From Breviolum minutum Mf 1.05b.01 (Eukaryota; Sar; Dinophyceae; Suessiales; Symbiodiniaceae), in assembly GCA_000507305.1 (NCBI GenBank), contig DF239105.1:186001-250000 (forward strand): a stretch of DNA of 64,000 nt, read 5' to 3'. The translations under genes were made by a program, and so were the position numbers. Numbering within the stretch: position 1 is the first letter of the stretch; each line of letters starts with the position of its first letter. Positions 47,467 through 59,127 of the stretch are shown here, piece by piece. The notes beneath the pieces were generated by a model, which saw only the letters and a list, made by a program, of their open reading frames with translations, made no database searches and was not told the origin of the DNA.

Positions 47467-50400
47467 CATAGACTTTCAACAAAAATTCTCAATCCAGAAT
47501 TTTTGAACCTTTTCCATCAAGTCCACCTGCACCACGCTGCGCTGGTAGATCTGTGCCAGTTTCAGAAGGGTTGGATGATGCAGCACCGGGTTCTGACCAT
47601 AACCTGGAATGACTCACTTGATGGTTCCCAAAACATTTCCGAAGCGCGATGTAGCTGTAGGGTAAAGAGATTGTTGATGATGAATGAGAAGGAAGAAGGA
47701 CAAAGAGACCCATCTCCTTTTTTTTTACCTGATGTGATATGATGTGACAAATGAGTCCAGTGCTGGCATACACTTCACAACCCCAGTCCCATGTCCCAAC
47801 CGTACCGTAGCGTTCGATAAAAAAGCAGGCCGGGCGAGCCTCTGAAATGCACCCATTGAGTGCCAAGAGTGCTGTAGGCTTGATACTGGATCCCTTCCTG
47901 GGACGTTTTTTTTACTGACAAATCTTGACAAATGACCCATTAAAAATACCACCTGTTGCCTATCTTACAGCCTGAGAGCGTGGTGAGGGAGTACATGTTT
48001 TGAAGTATAACTAGAAATGTCACATAAGTGAAGTCATGACTACTTGTACTGATTTATTCTTCAAACTAAGAAAGGATTTCTATTTGGGATTTAAAAAACA
48101 TGCCTAGAAATCTGCAAAAAATCCTTGTAGATCTCAAGCACCAACCAACCATTGGCTGATTCAACCAATCAGGTCGCTTCTTTGCACCGTCTGCGAAGAT
48201 CTTTGTCTTGGTGAAAGGGGTCCATCCTCAGCACTTAAAAAATCCCAGAAGGAGAAGAATGGGATGAAGAAATCCTGGGTTTTTGTTGTGAATTATTACC
48301 ATGTCATGTAGTAAACCATTCAGGGAACTAACATATCCCCTACCGTTTGGCACTTTTGAAGATGATGTTCCTGTTCTTAAGGTGGGATATGTTGATGGAA
48401 AAAATCCGGCATCCACCAGCTGATATGTTGTAAATAATCCCCATTATTTACGAGGTTTCATACATGTCAGGTGGTGCAGGGTTTCTTCCATCAACAGTAT
48501 TGCCATGTCATGTAAGATCTTCTCTGTCTGATGCATGGTCTTCAGAGTAGTCTACATAAAAGCTCGCCACTCATGCCCTTCACCCATTGCCACAGCTTCA
48601 CTGATTGGTAAAAACCAGGGAACAAACCCGCTATGAGATACATATAATACATATATAATCACGACATATACAATACACATTACATATCCATGTCCATGTA
48701 TATATACAGTATATAAATAATTGCACCCCTATACCTACACATATACATGCATACAAATACTCATAAGTATATCGCCAATTACATGCTCTTGCCAAGAAGC
48801 CAATTTTGTACAATATGAGGTTTCTGCCTCCCATCAAAACCAGAGAAAAATTGCCAATAGCATCAATGATGCATGTTATGAACCAGTGAGAAAAGGCATT
48901 TGATACATTAAGATGGTGCCTTTGTTATTAATGTTGTGTTTTCATCTTTTCTCCACATTGATATCTTACATTGCAAGTGATGACAATGTACATATCTATG
49001 CTGGAAAAGACTGTGACTTCGCCTTTTGCCCTAAACGCTCCCTGCCGTTGCGACTCAAATCCAAAACTCCCTGCCTTTGTTGCAACAGCTCTTCCAACAG
49101 CATCAAATCCACATCGCAAATGCCAATGGCTAATGCTTGCCCCGTGACATGCAACTCCTCTCCAACTTGACCACTGGAGTTGCTAAGGGTTTTTTGGAGC
49201 TGGAAAGCCTGGAAAGCCCCAAGCCCCGGGCCCCGGAGATGTGTTTCCTTCAAAACATCACAACCTTCCACAGAAAACGGGTGTCCTCCAAGGCATGCCA
49301 GCTATCTTGCCATGTTCCCTCAGGTTCATGTGCACAAGCACCAGGCCAACACCACGGTTTGTGCAACCTCAAATGCAAGTGGTGTAAGAATTGAAAATTG
49401 CAGATCACACCTGAGTTTGGTGCCAAAGTAAGATTTATCTGGCTGAATGTCACCACCCTCTGAAAAAACTGAAGCCTCTTTGGAGGATAATGAGCTGATT
49501 CATCAGAATCCTTCTGAAAGCCTTCTCTTTGGTCATTCATGAGGCAGTTTGCGGTCACATTGTTTTGTACGGCTGTACCTTTATCATCGTTCATCATCAT
49601 TCTTCATTTTGCACGGCCATTTCAAGCCACCCCCTGCCAAGTACCTCTGCCAGGCAACATCATGACATCCACATAATTGGTCTTCAAGCGCTGCAAAGAC
49701 TTTTCGAAGGCACGTTTGGTGGCCTTGTAGCCAAGATGTTCTGGGTGGATTTTACCTCATTCTGCGGCTGAATTTGGCCCGTGATCCGAGATGGATGGGG
49801 GATGATTCTTTGTTCACGTTTAGAAGGATTCCAAAGGTGCTTCAAGACATGAGACAATTCCTTGAAGATTGAAGTCTCACCATTTTACACAGAAAAGGTA
49901 TGTAAATTGAAGAATCACGTGTTACCTCATCTCTGAGAAACATTTGTAGTGGAAATTCCCACCCCGAAGAAGACGATAAGACCAATTTCAAATTGAAGAT
50001 ACTCCTGATAGAAATTCAACATCGATGCATCCAAAAAACGAGTCATGTTTTGGAACAGGCATGCAAGTTTGGTGGCAATTAATTTTGTATACAGTATACA
50101 TCTTTACTTCAAAACCTGCACATCTGGTACAACATGTCTTCAAGTTGGTGCATACTCTGTAGATGGAGCTTCGTTACTGCAGCCATCGGTTTCCACCATC
50201 GTTTCCGTTTCCGGCACTTTGGAAGCGGAGCGTCTCTGCAAGAAGATCTCCTTGGAAAAACTCCCCAACTCATGACCTCTGCACCATACTGATTGGTGCA
50301 AAAATGGTGAAGATGTGGAAAGGTAAAATTGGTACTAAGCACTATTGAACGTGAAGTTGATCGTGTTTCTGAATCAGATATATATATATATATGAATACA

Positions 50401-52250
50401 ATATATTTACAGTATGTATATGTGTGTGTGTGTGTAAATACATTCTAGAAAAATATACAATATAACTCATGTTTTCATACAGTATTACACAAGTGTGTGT
50501 ATGTGCATCCATGTCTTTAGGTTCTTCCCCGCCCAACGTTAGGAATTTCGGCCGAACATCCATCGGCTTTTCGGTTTTGTTGGAACTTGAGGGTCTTGTA
50601 GAGTCGGAAAAAAATGGGTTCAGTGGGTTCCTTTCAAAAACCCTGGTTTTTTTCTAATGTTTGTGATCCACCTCCAGGTTTCACCATGAATCCTCTGCAT
50701 CTATATATATATATATACAAAATTTGTTTGATTCTTATTTGCAGTATTTATCTAAATATATACATATACATTGAAAACAGCAAAATATATACATATATAT
50801 ATATATTGTATACTATATACTCATGTGGTGCCAGACTCTGCATCCAATCATGAGGATCTGAAAACGTTTAGAAGCAAACAGCCTATATGCTACAAAATGC
50901 TCATAGTTCAACATGGTTCATGGTTCAACATGTAGACCTTGTAGCCCAGGATATCCCCCCTCATATCCCTATCAGCCCGAGTAGCCTCTCGTGGCCAGGT
51001 CTGAATGGCTTCGCCCACCTCATCTTCATGGTAGCCCCACCTTAGAGTCATTGATCTGAAATGAATGGATTTGACACAGTCCCCGAATTCTTGACACAAG
51101 ACATTCAGAAGCATGTACTTCCGTACTTTACTTCTATGGTCGGCAAGTTTTAAGCTTTAAGTGTCAAAACTTGCCAAGAATTTTTCGATGTTGCCTTCAC
51201 AGATACTACATAACAATCGTTATCCTGTCCGCTTCCATGATGTTCACTGCTGGAGATCGTCTTTTACTCCCAGTCATGGTCAATCTTCTTCTATCTTTTT
51301 GGTTTGACAATCCCTCGAGTAGAAACAGATGTGTCAATGACTAACCGGGGGAACGCGGGAAAACCCCTTAGAATTCCACAAACAAACCCACCCACCCCCT
51401 GCGTACTTGTTGTAACGAAACTGGTGATGGCTCAACATTCCAATGGTGTCACACACCCCTTCCCCATTCAGTCATGCTGCTGATAAGCCTGTGCCGTATC
51501 AAGGAGTCGATATCCCGTAGCCAGGGCTGAAACTACATGACTTTGCCTTGGGGTCGTGATTTATGTCTCTACGTCCAAGGTCAAACACCAGATTTGGGAA
51601 ATGGATGCGTTTTGTTGGGGAGGGAGGGATGTTTTAAAAGGGTCGTTTAGAAGCATCCAAATGATACTTTGAGAAGATGGAAGTAGATAATCTGACAAAA
51701 ATAGGAAAATGGATCCTGCATGATCCTGCAAGATCGAAATGTGGGGACCGTGATGGATTTCCAGGGTTCTTAATGCTAGGAAGATACATGAAAATACCTA
51801 ATCATCCCAAGGTCCTGATATAATTCGCTTCATATTCTTGGTCAGATTTATCGATCGTTCATGATAAACCCTCCAAAAATCGCCCAGGGAGTTTCATGTC
51901 ACCCATGATGGAAACAGTTCATGTCACTTCTCACGGATTCAACTCTTAGGTCTTTCAAAATTACCCTGTGGGTTGGGCCACTTCGTCGGTTTAGTTTAGT
52001 TGGATGTACCTCTCGATTTCATCCTGGAAACGAAAAATTCCAGCCGCTGGAAGTGTGAAAATCAGTAACCAATGGGTGTACATCCCATCAAGCACAAGCA
52101 AGTAGCCTGGTGTTTTGGCTGTGCTTTCCAACAACCAAAGCCCAAGTTTTTACAGTTGGGCACCGAAAAAAAGGCACCAGGACAAAACCCTTGCCATGTG
52201 CAGCAAAGCGCCTGACCCCACTGGCACAACCAAGCCCCACCAAAGGCAGC
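46414..52250 (-). CDS. Aldo/keto reductase family protein
   Basis: Ten exon segments line up with the aldo/keto reductase TIM barrel: 52250-52212 (LPLVGLGCASGV), 51040-50968 (WGYHEDEVGEAI), 50250-50197 (EIFLQRRSASK), 49723-49659 (SLQRLKTNYVDVM), 49367-49286 (LHKPWCW... TWQDSWHALE), 49157-49075 (LAIGICDVDLMLLEELL), 48827-48783 (KPHIVQNWL), 47897-~47830 (IQYQAYSTLGTQW), 47592-47527 (NPVLHHPTLLKLAQIY) and 46814-46744 (VVLNWALQHGVSVIP). At least one exon between 48783 and 47897 is unresolved. A last exon about 46530-46414 (GLEVFGLAL) is tentative. Joints 49723/49367, 49286/49157, 49075/48827 and 47527/46814 are phase exact; two donors (50968, 49286) are GA. Known: the family reduces carbonyls with NADPH in the cytosol. 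Tyr (GY) and His (MLHKP) of the catalytic tetrad are present. The usual QTK lysine reads QRR, and the IDTA aspartate exon was not found, so activity is uncertain. Confidence 0.8.
46563..46671. mobile_element. Inverted-repeat element, family 3
   Basis: TACCCTCCCTAAAATGAACA left, GTTAGTTTCAGGGGAGTG right. Inside an intron of the aldo/keto reductase gene. Confidence 0.65.
46886..47004. mobile_element. Inverted-repeat element, family 3
   Basis: TACACCCCCTGAAACTGCC left, TTTTTAGGGAGGGTA right. Inside the 46815-47526 intron of the aldo/keto reductase gene. Confidence 0.6.
47350..47468. repeat. CAA/CAT trinucleotide microsatellite
   Basis: Thirty-odd CAA units interspersed with CAT, in the same reductase intron. 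CAA/TTG repeats are common in some dinoflagellate genomes. A shorter run lies at 31459-31482. Confidence 0.9.
48390..48497. mobile_element. Inverted-repeat element, family 1 (108 bp) with TA duplication
   Basis: TGTTGATGGAAAAAATCCGG left, GGGTTTCTTCCATCAACAG right, flanked by TA on both sides (48388-48389, 48498-48499). In an aldo/keto reductase intron. Confidence 0.75.
51041..52211. other. Probable introns of the aldo/keto reductase gene
   Basis: The exon carrying the conserved IDTA/catalytic Asp should lie here but I could not place it. A 14-nt DEIER segment near 52022-52035 has splice-like ends. Otherwise no structure seen. Confidence 0.4.
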
Positions 52251-52612
52251 CTTAACATAACAGCTGCGCTGCACGGGTCATCTTGCTCTTCCGTCATGTG
52301 TCATCTTGCTCTTCCGGCCACCAACGACGACGACAACAACCAAAAAAAACGAAGCAATCAATCAATCCTAACGTTCATCTGCCCATATGTAACAAATTTC
52401 AGGGATCCCCTTGTTTTTTTGAAAGGATTGCATACATGTTGACACCCGCGCTGCTGGATGAAGCCTCCACCAAGCAGCTGCCGGTCATTACTCAGTGTAA
52501 CCTCAGGAACTTGATGTGCCAGCGCCATCCTTAGCGAAACTCTCCGGACAAAAAACCCACCAAGTTCCAGCTCCTTGTTAGTGATTTGGTGATCTGGGTA
52601 TAATTATGTCAT

Positions 52613-52660
52613 AATAATTATATATATATATATATATATGATATATGATATATGTGATAT
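52613..52660. repeat. AT microsatellite
   Basis: About 20 TA dinucleotides followed by ATGATATATG variants. It lies just beyond the stop of the 52704-52873 exon. Confidence 0.9.
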
Positions 52661-52703
52661 ATGTGTGCCAGAAACATATTTTTTTGTTCCCCCAACTTTC
52701 TCC

Positions 52704-52873
52704 TACTCAATGACAGTAAGCAATTTTATTAAATATCTCCATCCGATCATCCAATCGCTGGATTGCCACCAAAAAGTCGACCAAGACGTCCAGGTCCAGA
52801 GACGTTGCAGCATCACATCGTCCCGCGTAGATGCGATGAAGTCGTGGGCGCGGGCCCTGGGATGCCCTGAAAA
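52704..52873 (-). CDS. Terminal exon of an unrecognised gene
   Basis: After TTTCAG|G the frame reads GPRPRLHRIYAGRCDAATSL, then DVLVDFLVAIQRLDDRMEIF and a stop after NKIAYCH. GC-rich codons and a regular helical pattern support coding. It may be the 3' end of the gene lying next upstream of the aldo/keto reductase. No family recognised. Confidence 0.5.
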
Positions 52874-53479
52874 TTTGTGAAGGATCATGTTGCCTTGGTG
52901 CCCTGTTCCATGAATATGTGTACACCAAATGGAGCCTAGATGATCCGAACTTGGTCAACATTAGTCAGATGAAAAATCCGAATAACATCCTTACAAATTT
53001 GCCACAATTTTCTACAACGATGTGTCAAAATGCTTGAGGCCCAAAAGCACATGCTACATTAGAACGTTTACCCAACCATTGGATCTATCTCAGATTTTCC
53101 GGCTGTCCCTTTCGGTGGGATATGTTATATAGTTCCCTGGAGGCTAATTTCTTAGCAAACTTGGTCAAAATGCTCACATTGTCTTGAGCCAAATCCACCA
53201 CAGGTTAGCAAGCTAGGCAAGGCACCTCCCCGAAGGCCCCCAGGTTCCAAACCCGTTAAAAAAACCTACCGTTGGCGAGTTGAGTGGCTCCCAAATCTAG
53301 CATGGAAATACATCATCTCCAGTCCCCCTTGAACAATATCACTGCTTCAAAAAGCACCATGTGCTGCATGAAAAAGGCTTTGTTTTCGGGGATTCACCTT
53401 CAAAAATAGAGGTCATTGGGGCCCTAGGTATACATGCATGATGATTCAGACCAACAAAAACGTGGTTGCTGTGGCATTC

Positions 53480-53618
53480 ACCCAGAAGGCATGGGCCGCA
53501 TCATTTGCGTCACACACACGGCCAAGGGCCAAGGAGCTTTGCCACCCTCGGAGCTTAAGCAAATCTCCATGTGTTTCTTCAGCCTCTCGATGCCCTCAGC
53601 CGTGGAGTTTTGCTTTCA
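53480..53618 (-). CDS. Exon of an unrecognised gene
   Basis: The frame reads QNSTAEGIERLKKHMEICLS, then GGKAPWPLAVCVTQMM. An AAAG acceptor precedes it, and GTGTGTG donors lie inside its 3' part, so the exact end is open. Two frames overlap in the last 60 nt. Confidence 0.4.
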
Positions 53619-53885
53619 AAAACTCAACAGTTGTTTCCTGGGATGAAGTTCCAAACTCACATTTTTTGTTGCACTATGTCTCACTGGTTGCTTTGTTTAA
53701 ACACATTTCCAACCCACCCTGGTGGAGACTGGCATGATGGATCCAACGGAACTCAAGCCGTGGTGCTGCAGCCGCAAAGCGGAGGCCGCACTTCACGATT
53801 ATGCCCACAGTATGTACTGGCACAAAGGGGGCCGCAGGGATGAGCACGAACATAAAAAATAAAAATAAAAAACAGACACGGCATC

Positions 53886-53910
53886 CTCCTCCTCGTCCTC
53901 ATCCTCATCC

Positions 53911-53945
<35 letters not shown>

Positions 53946-53976
53946 TTCATCATCATCATCGTCATCATCATCATCA
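53886..53976. repeat. ATC/TCC trinucleotide microsatellite
   Basis: A run of CATCAT units with TCC at its left. On the minus strand it would read poly-Asp if translated, but no splice or codon context supports coding. Confidence 0.85.
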
Positions 53977-54086
53977 AGGTTTTTATAGAAAACCAAGCAA
54001 CTCCGAAAGCATTGCAAAAGTTTCCAAAGCCGAAGAATCTCAAGCGGGTAAACAGATTCATTGATTATTGCGGAAATATCTTCCAA

Positions 54087-54723
54087 AGCACGTTAGACAT
54101 TCCCTGCGTGTCTGCCTAACTTTGACTTCCACGCCTATAGCATCATGGCACTCGATGAGGGAATTCTTTACTGCGATACGACCTGCATGCCAATAAAGAA
54201 ATGGCGGTCAGAAATTGGATGCACTTAGGTATATTAACTCCCACATTGGTAATGAAAGTTTATCGTGGTATATACAAGTTCTTTCTGGTAACGGGTCATC
54301 ATCAATCGATTGGGTCCATGCATGTATCAATGCAGCAAGCATACTTGAACAGGTCGAGGCAACATTCACAATCTCTGTGGCAACAAGCGAGGTATTCAAC
54401 ACTGATTGCATCTGGTAGTTTCTTGACTTTGTATGCATCTATATCTGTGGGGAAGCAAATGTCCATCTCCGTTTCTGCAAATTTGACCGTACAGTGTCTG
54501 GGAATTGCGATTCATATATCTGATTCCCCATGTCATATCACCTATGCTGAGGTCCACATGTGGCGCCTCTTCTACTTTGCCCCAAACACACAAGTGACCC
54601 TTCTGGCAATTCCTCGCTGCCCCCCTGTTCGGAGATCCATAATTTTACCCTCTCGGATGTCCACCAGGAGACCTGCTTCTTGCTCAGTAGAGGCACCGGG
54701 GCCTCCTTTCGCCATGATCAACC
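54087..54723 (-). CDS. Gene of unknown function, possible start at 54719
   Basis: Four coding segments: 54723-~54613 (MAKGGPGASTEQEAGLLV, then DIREGKIMDLRTGGQRG; the ATG at about 54719 could be the start), about 54549-54425 (DMTWGIRYMNRNSQTLYGQ, after ATAG|G), about 54425-54230 (VLNTSLVATEIVNVASTCSS, DDDPLPERTCIYHDKL) and 54188-54087 (RIAVKNSLIECHDAIGVEV, after CAG|G). Splice joints between them are only partly resolved. The amino-acid mix is ordinary for a soluble enzyme-sized protein, but I recognise no motif. Confidence 0.5.
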
Positions 54724-54832
54724 AATCACCTCAGAAATCATCGGTTCCACAGTAGGACAGTCTGGATGAAGAATGAGAACCGCTGGCAGTGGAACTTGGT
54801 ACAACAGATATATCAGATATATGTTTATCCAT

Positions 54833-55004
54833 CTCTATATATATGTGTGTGTGGGTATGTGTGTATGTGTGTATGCTTACATATGTCAATATAAATATAT
54901 ATATATATACGTATGCATATGTATACACCTTTATATATGTGTACAAACATTGACTATAAAATATATATATATAAATACACATATATATATATATACATAT
55001 ATGC
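54833..55004. repeat. Compound TA/TG microsatellite
   Basis: Alternating TATATATG, GTGTGTGTATG and ATATATACATATATG tracts over 170 bp, non-coding. Confidence 0.85.
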
Positions 55005-55007
55005 ACC

Positions 55008-55606
55008 AGGGCGATTATGTAGCCATCCATTTCGACCGGGCTGGGAGCCGATTCCTTTAACTGGAACCACTGCGACAACACTGGAGGTGGAGATTGACCC
55101 GTCTTGAAGAAACCCACATGGTTGAAGACATGATGTGATTGCAGATTGTTGAGGACACCTCCCTGTGGTTTCAACATGTTGAACATGTTGGAACATCAGC
55201 TTCCACTTTGCACACTTCAATGATTCTTTGAGGATGTTTTAGTTGCTGCAGATATGCCACCCAAGCAAACACATAACAACATGTGTTTCCATGATCTCGC
55301 GCTTGATCAACATGCATCTCACCAACAAGAGATATACCATCACATTCACATCATTCTCAGCATTCAATACTAGGTTACCATACAAAATCAATTTCCACAT
55401 TAGACTTGTATGCCACCTTCCACCCAACCACCCACATTACAGGATCTGCTTCGGCGAAACCTTCAAACTCGGCGGCTTTCTCCGCTGCTGCGGCTGCTTC
55501 GCCCGCCACCTGGTGAACACCGAGGTCAAGGCCCCAGTGGGTCCCAACCACCCTCACGGGGACCACCCATGCCTTGATTGCAAGCTCCAGGGCCATTTGC
55601 ACCTGC
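55008..55606 (-). CDS. Alanine-rich gene fragment
   Basis: 55606-~55459 follows TTTTGCAG|G and reads QMALELAIKAWVVPVRVVG, then HQVAGEAAAAAEKAAEFEGF. It may be one exon or two split by a GC donor (AAG|GC) and a second CAG|G acceptor. A downstream piece at about 55100-55008 reads VLSQWFQLKESAPSPVEMDG. The Ala/Glu-rich stretch should be helical. No family recognised. Confidence 0.5.
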
Positions 55607-56197
55607 AAAAAAACAGAAACGTTTGGGAAGAAAAATCCTCAGGTAGAAAAACAGGAATCAAATCGGACAGACTGACATCATGATTCATGGCCTGTGTTCC
55701 AGCTGATATTAGCCTGGGATTTTTGTTGGCCTGTAGATGATGAAAGTGGCAAAATGAGCCTGAGATACTCCGCACGATTCGCATGTTGATTTGTTCCCGC
55801 TATACAGCAGGCTCTCAGACTTCTATGCAATGTACTGCTTCTACTATTGTACTTGGTTGGCTTCAACCCCTTTGAAGAAGTATTACTGTAATGAAATTCG
55901 ATCATTTCCCCAAGAACCACAAAAAAATGCCAACATCCTCAATCTGAAGGTGCATAGTGCCGATCCACTGTGCTTATTAGGTTGGTGTGGTTCGCGAAGC
56001 GGCCCACCAACCAGCCAACCGCCAACGGCACCGCTGAAAAGTGACCCGGATACCAACAACTTAGAGGTTTCTTTTAACGTAACCTCCTTAAAAATATCGA
56101 TTTGTTTAGTCTGGCAATTTGGGGTATGCTGTATCCATCTCAACTTTCAGGTTTGCAAGCATTGACACACTTCAAATCCAAAAAAATGGCTGATGCC

Positions 56198-56292
56198 TAC
56201 CCTCCCAGAAACTAACATATCCCATCCAAAGGTAGTTGGGAAGATGACTTTCCTTTTCCATTTGGTGGGATATGTTAGTTGCATCGAGGGTA
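56198..56292. mobile_element. Inverted-repeat element, family 3 (95 bp)
   Basis: TACCCTCCCAGAAACTAACA left, TATGTTAGTTGCATCGAGGGTA region right; the GGGATATGTTAGTT arm pairs with AACTAACATATCCC exactly. Confidence 0.75.
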
Positions 56293-56344
56293 GATTGCCT
56301 AGTAGGAAATGTCTCCCAGGTTTGGGTACTTTCATTGGGCTATG

Positions 56345-56883
56345 TCGGGATTTCCGCCTGCTTGGCCTTCAACTGCTCCACACTTTGCGAGCCTTCCGTC
56401 GGTTCCTGGCGGCCAAGAGTTCACCACGGTCATGAAAACCCAAATGAACAAAGGAAAGAACTTCCAATGAACCCAAGGTCCAATTAGATGTCCCACAGGG
56501 GTCATTATATTACGAATCCAAACAAGGCACCAAAAAAGTGGAAATTCCTCAAAACTATTTTAGTTTTGCATTGTTTGATTCCCCCAAAATGGGTCGCAAT
56601 AATCCCTGTCCCCATGACCTGATCTTTGTCGCCAGTACTTCTTTCTGGTGTTACCCCGGAAATCAAAAAATGCCCACCCCCAACCAAAATGAAAAAGCTT
56701 CCCCCAGACATTGGGCAGTTTATCATAAATCCTTAACCTCAATTAAGGCCTTTTCTCTTGTTTAAGGGGCCTCCACTGATCCATGCTCTCAAAAGGAATC
56801 ACCCCGTCTTAGGGGATCCCAAGAAAAAGGTGAAACACTTACCCTTTCCGCAGCTTCGCAACGATTTTGGCCTTTGATTTGGC
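56345..56883 (-). CDS. Two exons of an unrecognised gene, 3' end
   Basis: 56883-56843 (AKSKAKIVAKLRK, AG|G start, GG|GTAAGTG donor, phase 2) and 56411-56345 (PTEGSQSVEQLKAKQAEIP and a TAG stop, CAG|G start). Both are lysine- and glutamate-rich. Codon third positions are GC-rich. A joining exon is needed because phases 2 and 0 disagree. Confidence 0.45.
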
Positions 56884-57923
56884 CTGTTTATACCTTCCTT
56901 CCCAATCAGTTGTCGGCCATTACTAAACCACCATTTGGGGTGACCAACCGGCGGGAAAGGTCGATATAAATTGCACCAGAAAAACTGAGGCTTATGTGAG
57001 TCCTTTTCCCATTCTCAAAAGGATTGCTCCTCAAATTCACCAAGGAAAAATGTTGATATTTTTCCTATTCACATAAAATTTAATGTGCACCCCCCCAAAA
57101 AAAGGGGGCGCAGTTTTTGGTTTTTTTCATATACATATGTAAATATATATATATATATACATATTGTATTCACCATTCAAAATCTCGTTTTCAAATTAGC
57201 AGCGAAACTTATCCAGGGTGACTGACCAAAGTCTCAATTATTGTCGATGTCTTATAGTCTATAGACCTCCAAAAATTGGCATTTGTGGTTTATATATGTT
57301 TTCCTATTTCAAAAATCAGCTCCAACAACTCAACATAAATTGGGTATTTTTGTTCTTGGGCCAATGAGTGCCCCCAAAACCTGCCCACTTCCCATCTCCT
57401 CGGTATGTGGTTCCTGTTCCATATTCCTGAGTCACCAGGGTGTGGCACCCTAGGTGCTAAAGTCTCAGGGTCTACCCCCCACCCAGGTTGCAATCGTCAC
57501 CATCCCAACCTAACCCTTTTTTTGCCACTGTCACCGCTGTTACTGGGACTGGGGGGTAGGTCCATCTCTCTCTGTGGTGCAAATGTTCTATGTTTTCCAG
57601 TCAGGTTTGTTACCTTAAACATTTCATCATGGTGATTCGGGGAATTGGGTACAGTAGAAGGATCTGACTCCACGGAATCTACTGATTTTACACTGAAAAT
57701 GTATTAACCTGCCCGTAGATTCTCCATCTGATTCATTGACATCCTTTCCTCCATTGAACTAGTACCAAACTAGGTTTCAACCCCTTTGGAGTGGGGGTTT
57801 TTCTGCTTGGTTAAATGGTGAGAACTTTCACCCAAGCGGCAACCTCAAAAAGTAGCTAAGAACCTTGTAAATCCATGTAATTAGATTCTTAGGATCTTAG
57901 GTACCTTTTCATTTTTGGTAAAC
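56884..57923. other. Stretch without a supported gene
   Basis: Contains a short TA tract (57138-57162) and homopolymer runs. No phased exon seen on either strand. Confidence 0.4.
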
Positions 57924-59127
57924 TTTACGCCCAAGCAACGCATCGCGCTGCTCCTTCCGCCGTTGGTCTTCCTCGCGGCACCGGAGTTCACGAGTGAGCA
58001 GCTCCTGCCCATTGCTTGAAGCTCAAACTCCCATTGGCAGCTGTTGAGGTTGGGTCGTTGAAAGCCATGTTTAGCCCATGATTTACAAGCTTTTAGCACC
58101 ATCCCAACCGGTGGTTGGAGTTTTGGGATTTCTGAACCACCAACGTTGTATGGTTCAGAATAGAAAGGTCTGAGATTTTTTGGGGGCCCAGGAACTGTTC
58201 GCGGTTGTTGTCCCAGGATTTTCGTGTTTCCTCCGCAGTCTTGAAACCCTTGGGCGTAGGGGTCGGCGGCACCAACAACAAGAACCTCAGTCGCTTGCTA
58301 CACTGTACTGCGGAGAGGGGCATTTTGACTAAGAATCGGGAAAGAAAAACATACAGTAGAAAGGTTGGCATGAACTCTTCCAAAGCATTTCAGGCTTATT
58401 TTTATTCAACAGAAATGTCTGTCATTCAATGTCATTCCATCTCTTCCTTTGCCAAGCTCTTCTTTCAAACATTTTAACGACCACCAAAAATGCCAAAGGA
58501 TGGAGAATTCAGGACCTTTGATGGGAAAGCCCAGCTACGTGGTTGCCATCTCACGTAGACGTTGCACGGCATAGCGGGTCTGAACCAAACTTTCAGATTC
58601 TTCCAGAAGCTCCGGATCTGTACTACCTGATGCGGAGCAAATTAAGGAAAAACTGCAAGACTGTTGATGGAAGAAATCCCAAACAACCACCGTTTGGATG
58701 TATAAAACCCTATGAATACTGGGATATCTACTACATCAACTGGTGCAGGATTTCTTCCATCAACAGTAGTATGTAGTGGTTGATTGTTGTTCCCTAAACC
58801 TTCCAGCAAGAAGTGCATCTTTTGGCCTTGCCCGGTTTAACCATATATACCTCACATATGGTTGGTACCTGTTGGTGTTATGATATAGTTAGGCTACTAT
58901 TCTCTCAAGAAAAAACACGTTTACCCCACTTGTTCCCTTTGATTTGCGGATACCCCTCCCTCCTTGACTTATATCACTGGGGGGCACTGGGGGGCCCTTT
59001 TCGCCCCTCTTAAGGCTGACATTTTTGCTCGTCCACTCACCTCCACTCCCCCCTGGCCTTTGCCCAAAAGGTCACATTGCATTTCCATACCTCCATTGCC
59101 GCAGCCAAGTGTGTGGCCAGATGCCCA
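57924..59127 (-). CDS. Short-exon gene with charged coiled coil, unrecognised
   Basis: 58626-58539 reads TDPELLEESESLVQTRYAVQ after TCAG|G, phase 1 to 2. 58004-57924 is a clean 27-codon exon, LTRELRCREEDQRRKEQRDA, from CAG|G to GTTTAC. Between them about 58280-58200 reads KTAEETRKSWDNNREQF in one of two open frames. Upstream, about 59127-59050 reads HLAAAMEVWKCNVTFWAKAR up to a strong GTGAGTGG donor and may belong here too. Highly charged helices predominate. The intron upstream of 58626 contains a family 1 element. Confidence 0.5.
58661..58766. mobile_element. Inverted-repeat element, family 1 (106 bp)
   Basis: CTGTTGATGGAAGAAATCCC left and GGATTTCTTCCATCAACAG right are near-perfect inverse copies. 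It ends 35 bp before the exon that starts at 58626. Confidence 0.8.

Noticed and set aside
47229..47492. Poly-Leu, poly-Asn and poly-Thr open frames
   Set aside because: They are translations of the CAA/CAT microsatellite inside an aldo/keto reductase intron.
53178..53195. ATTTGGCTCAAG on the minus strand, like the 3' part of the dinoflagellate spliced leader
   Set aside because: Only about 12 bases match, and the rest of the leader is absent. Similar partial matches at 3290 and 5480 suggest chance.
53799..54086. Poly-Asp or poly-His open frames
   Set aside because: Both come from the ATC microsatellite at 53886-53976, with no splice sites or codon context.
54201..54755. 184-codon plus-strand open frame
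   Set aside because: The minus strand over the same bases carries several protein-like segments with AG|G starts. The plus frame has no recognisable composition or splice context.
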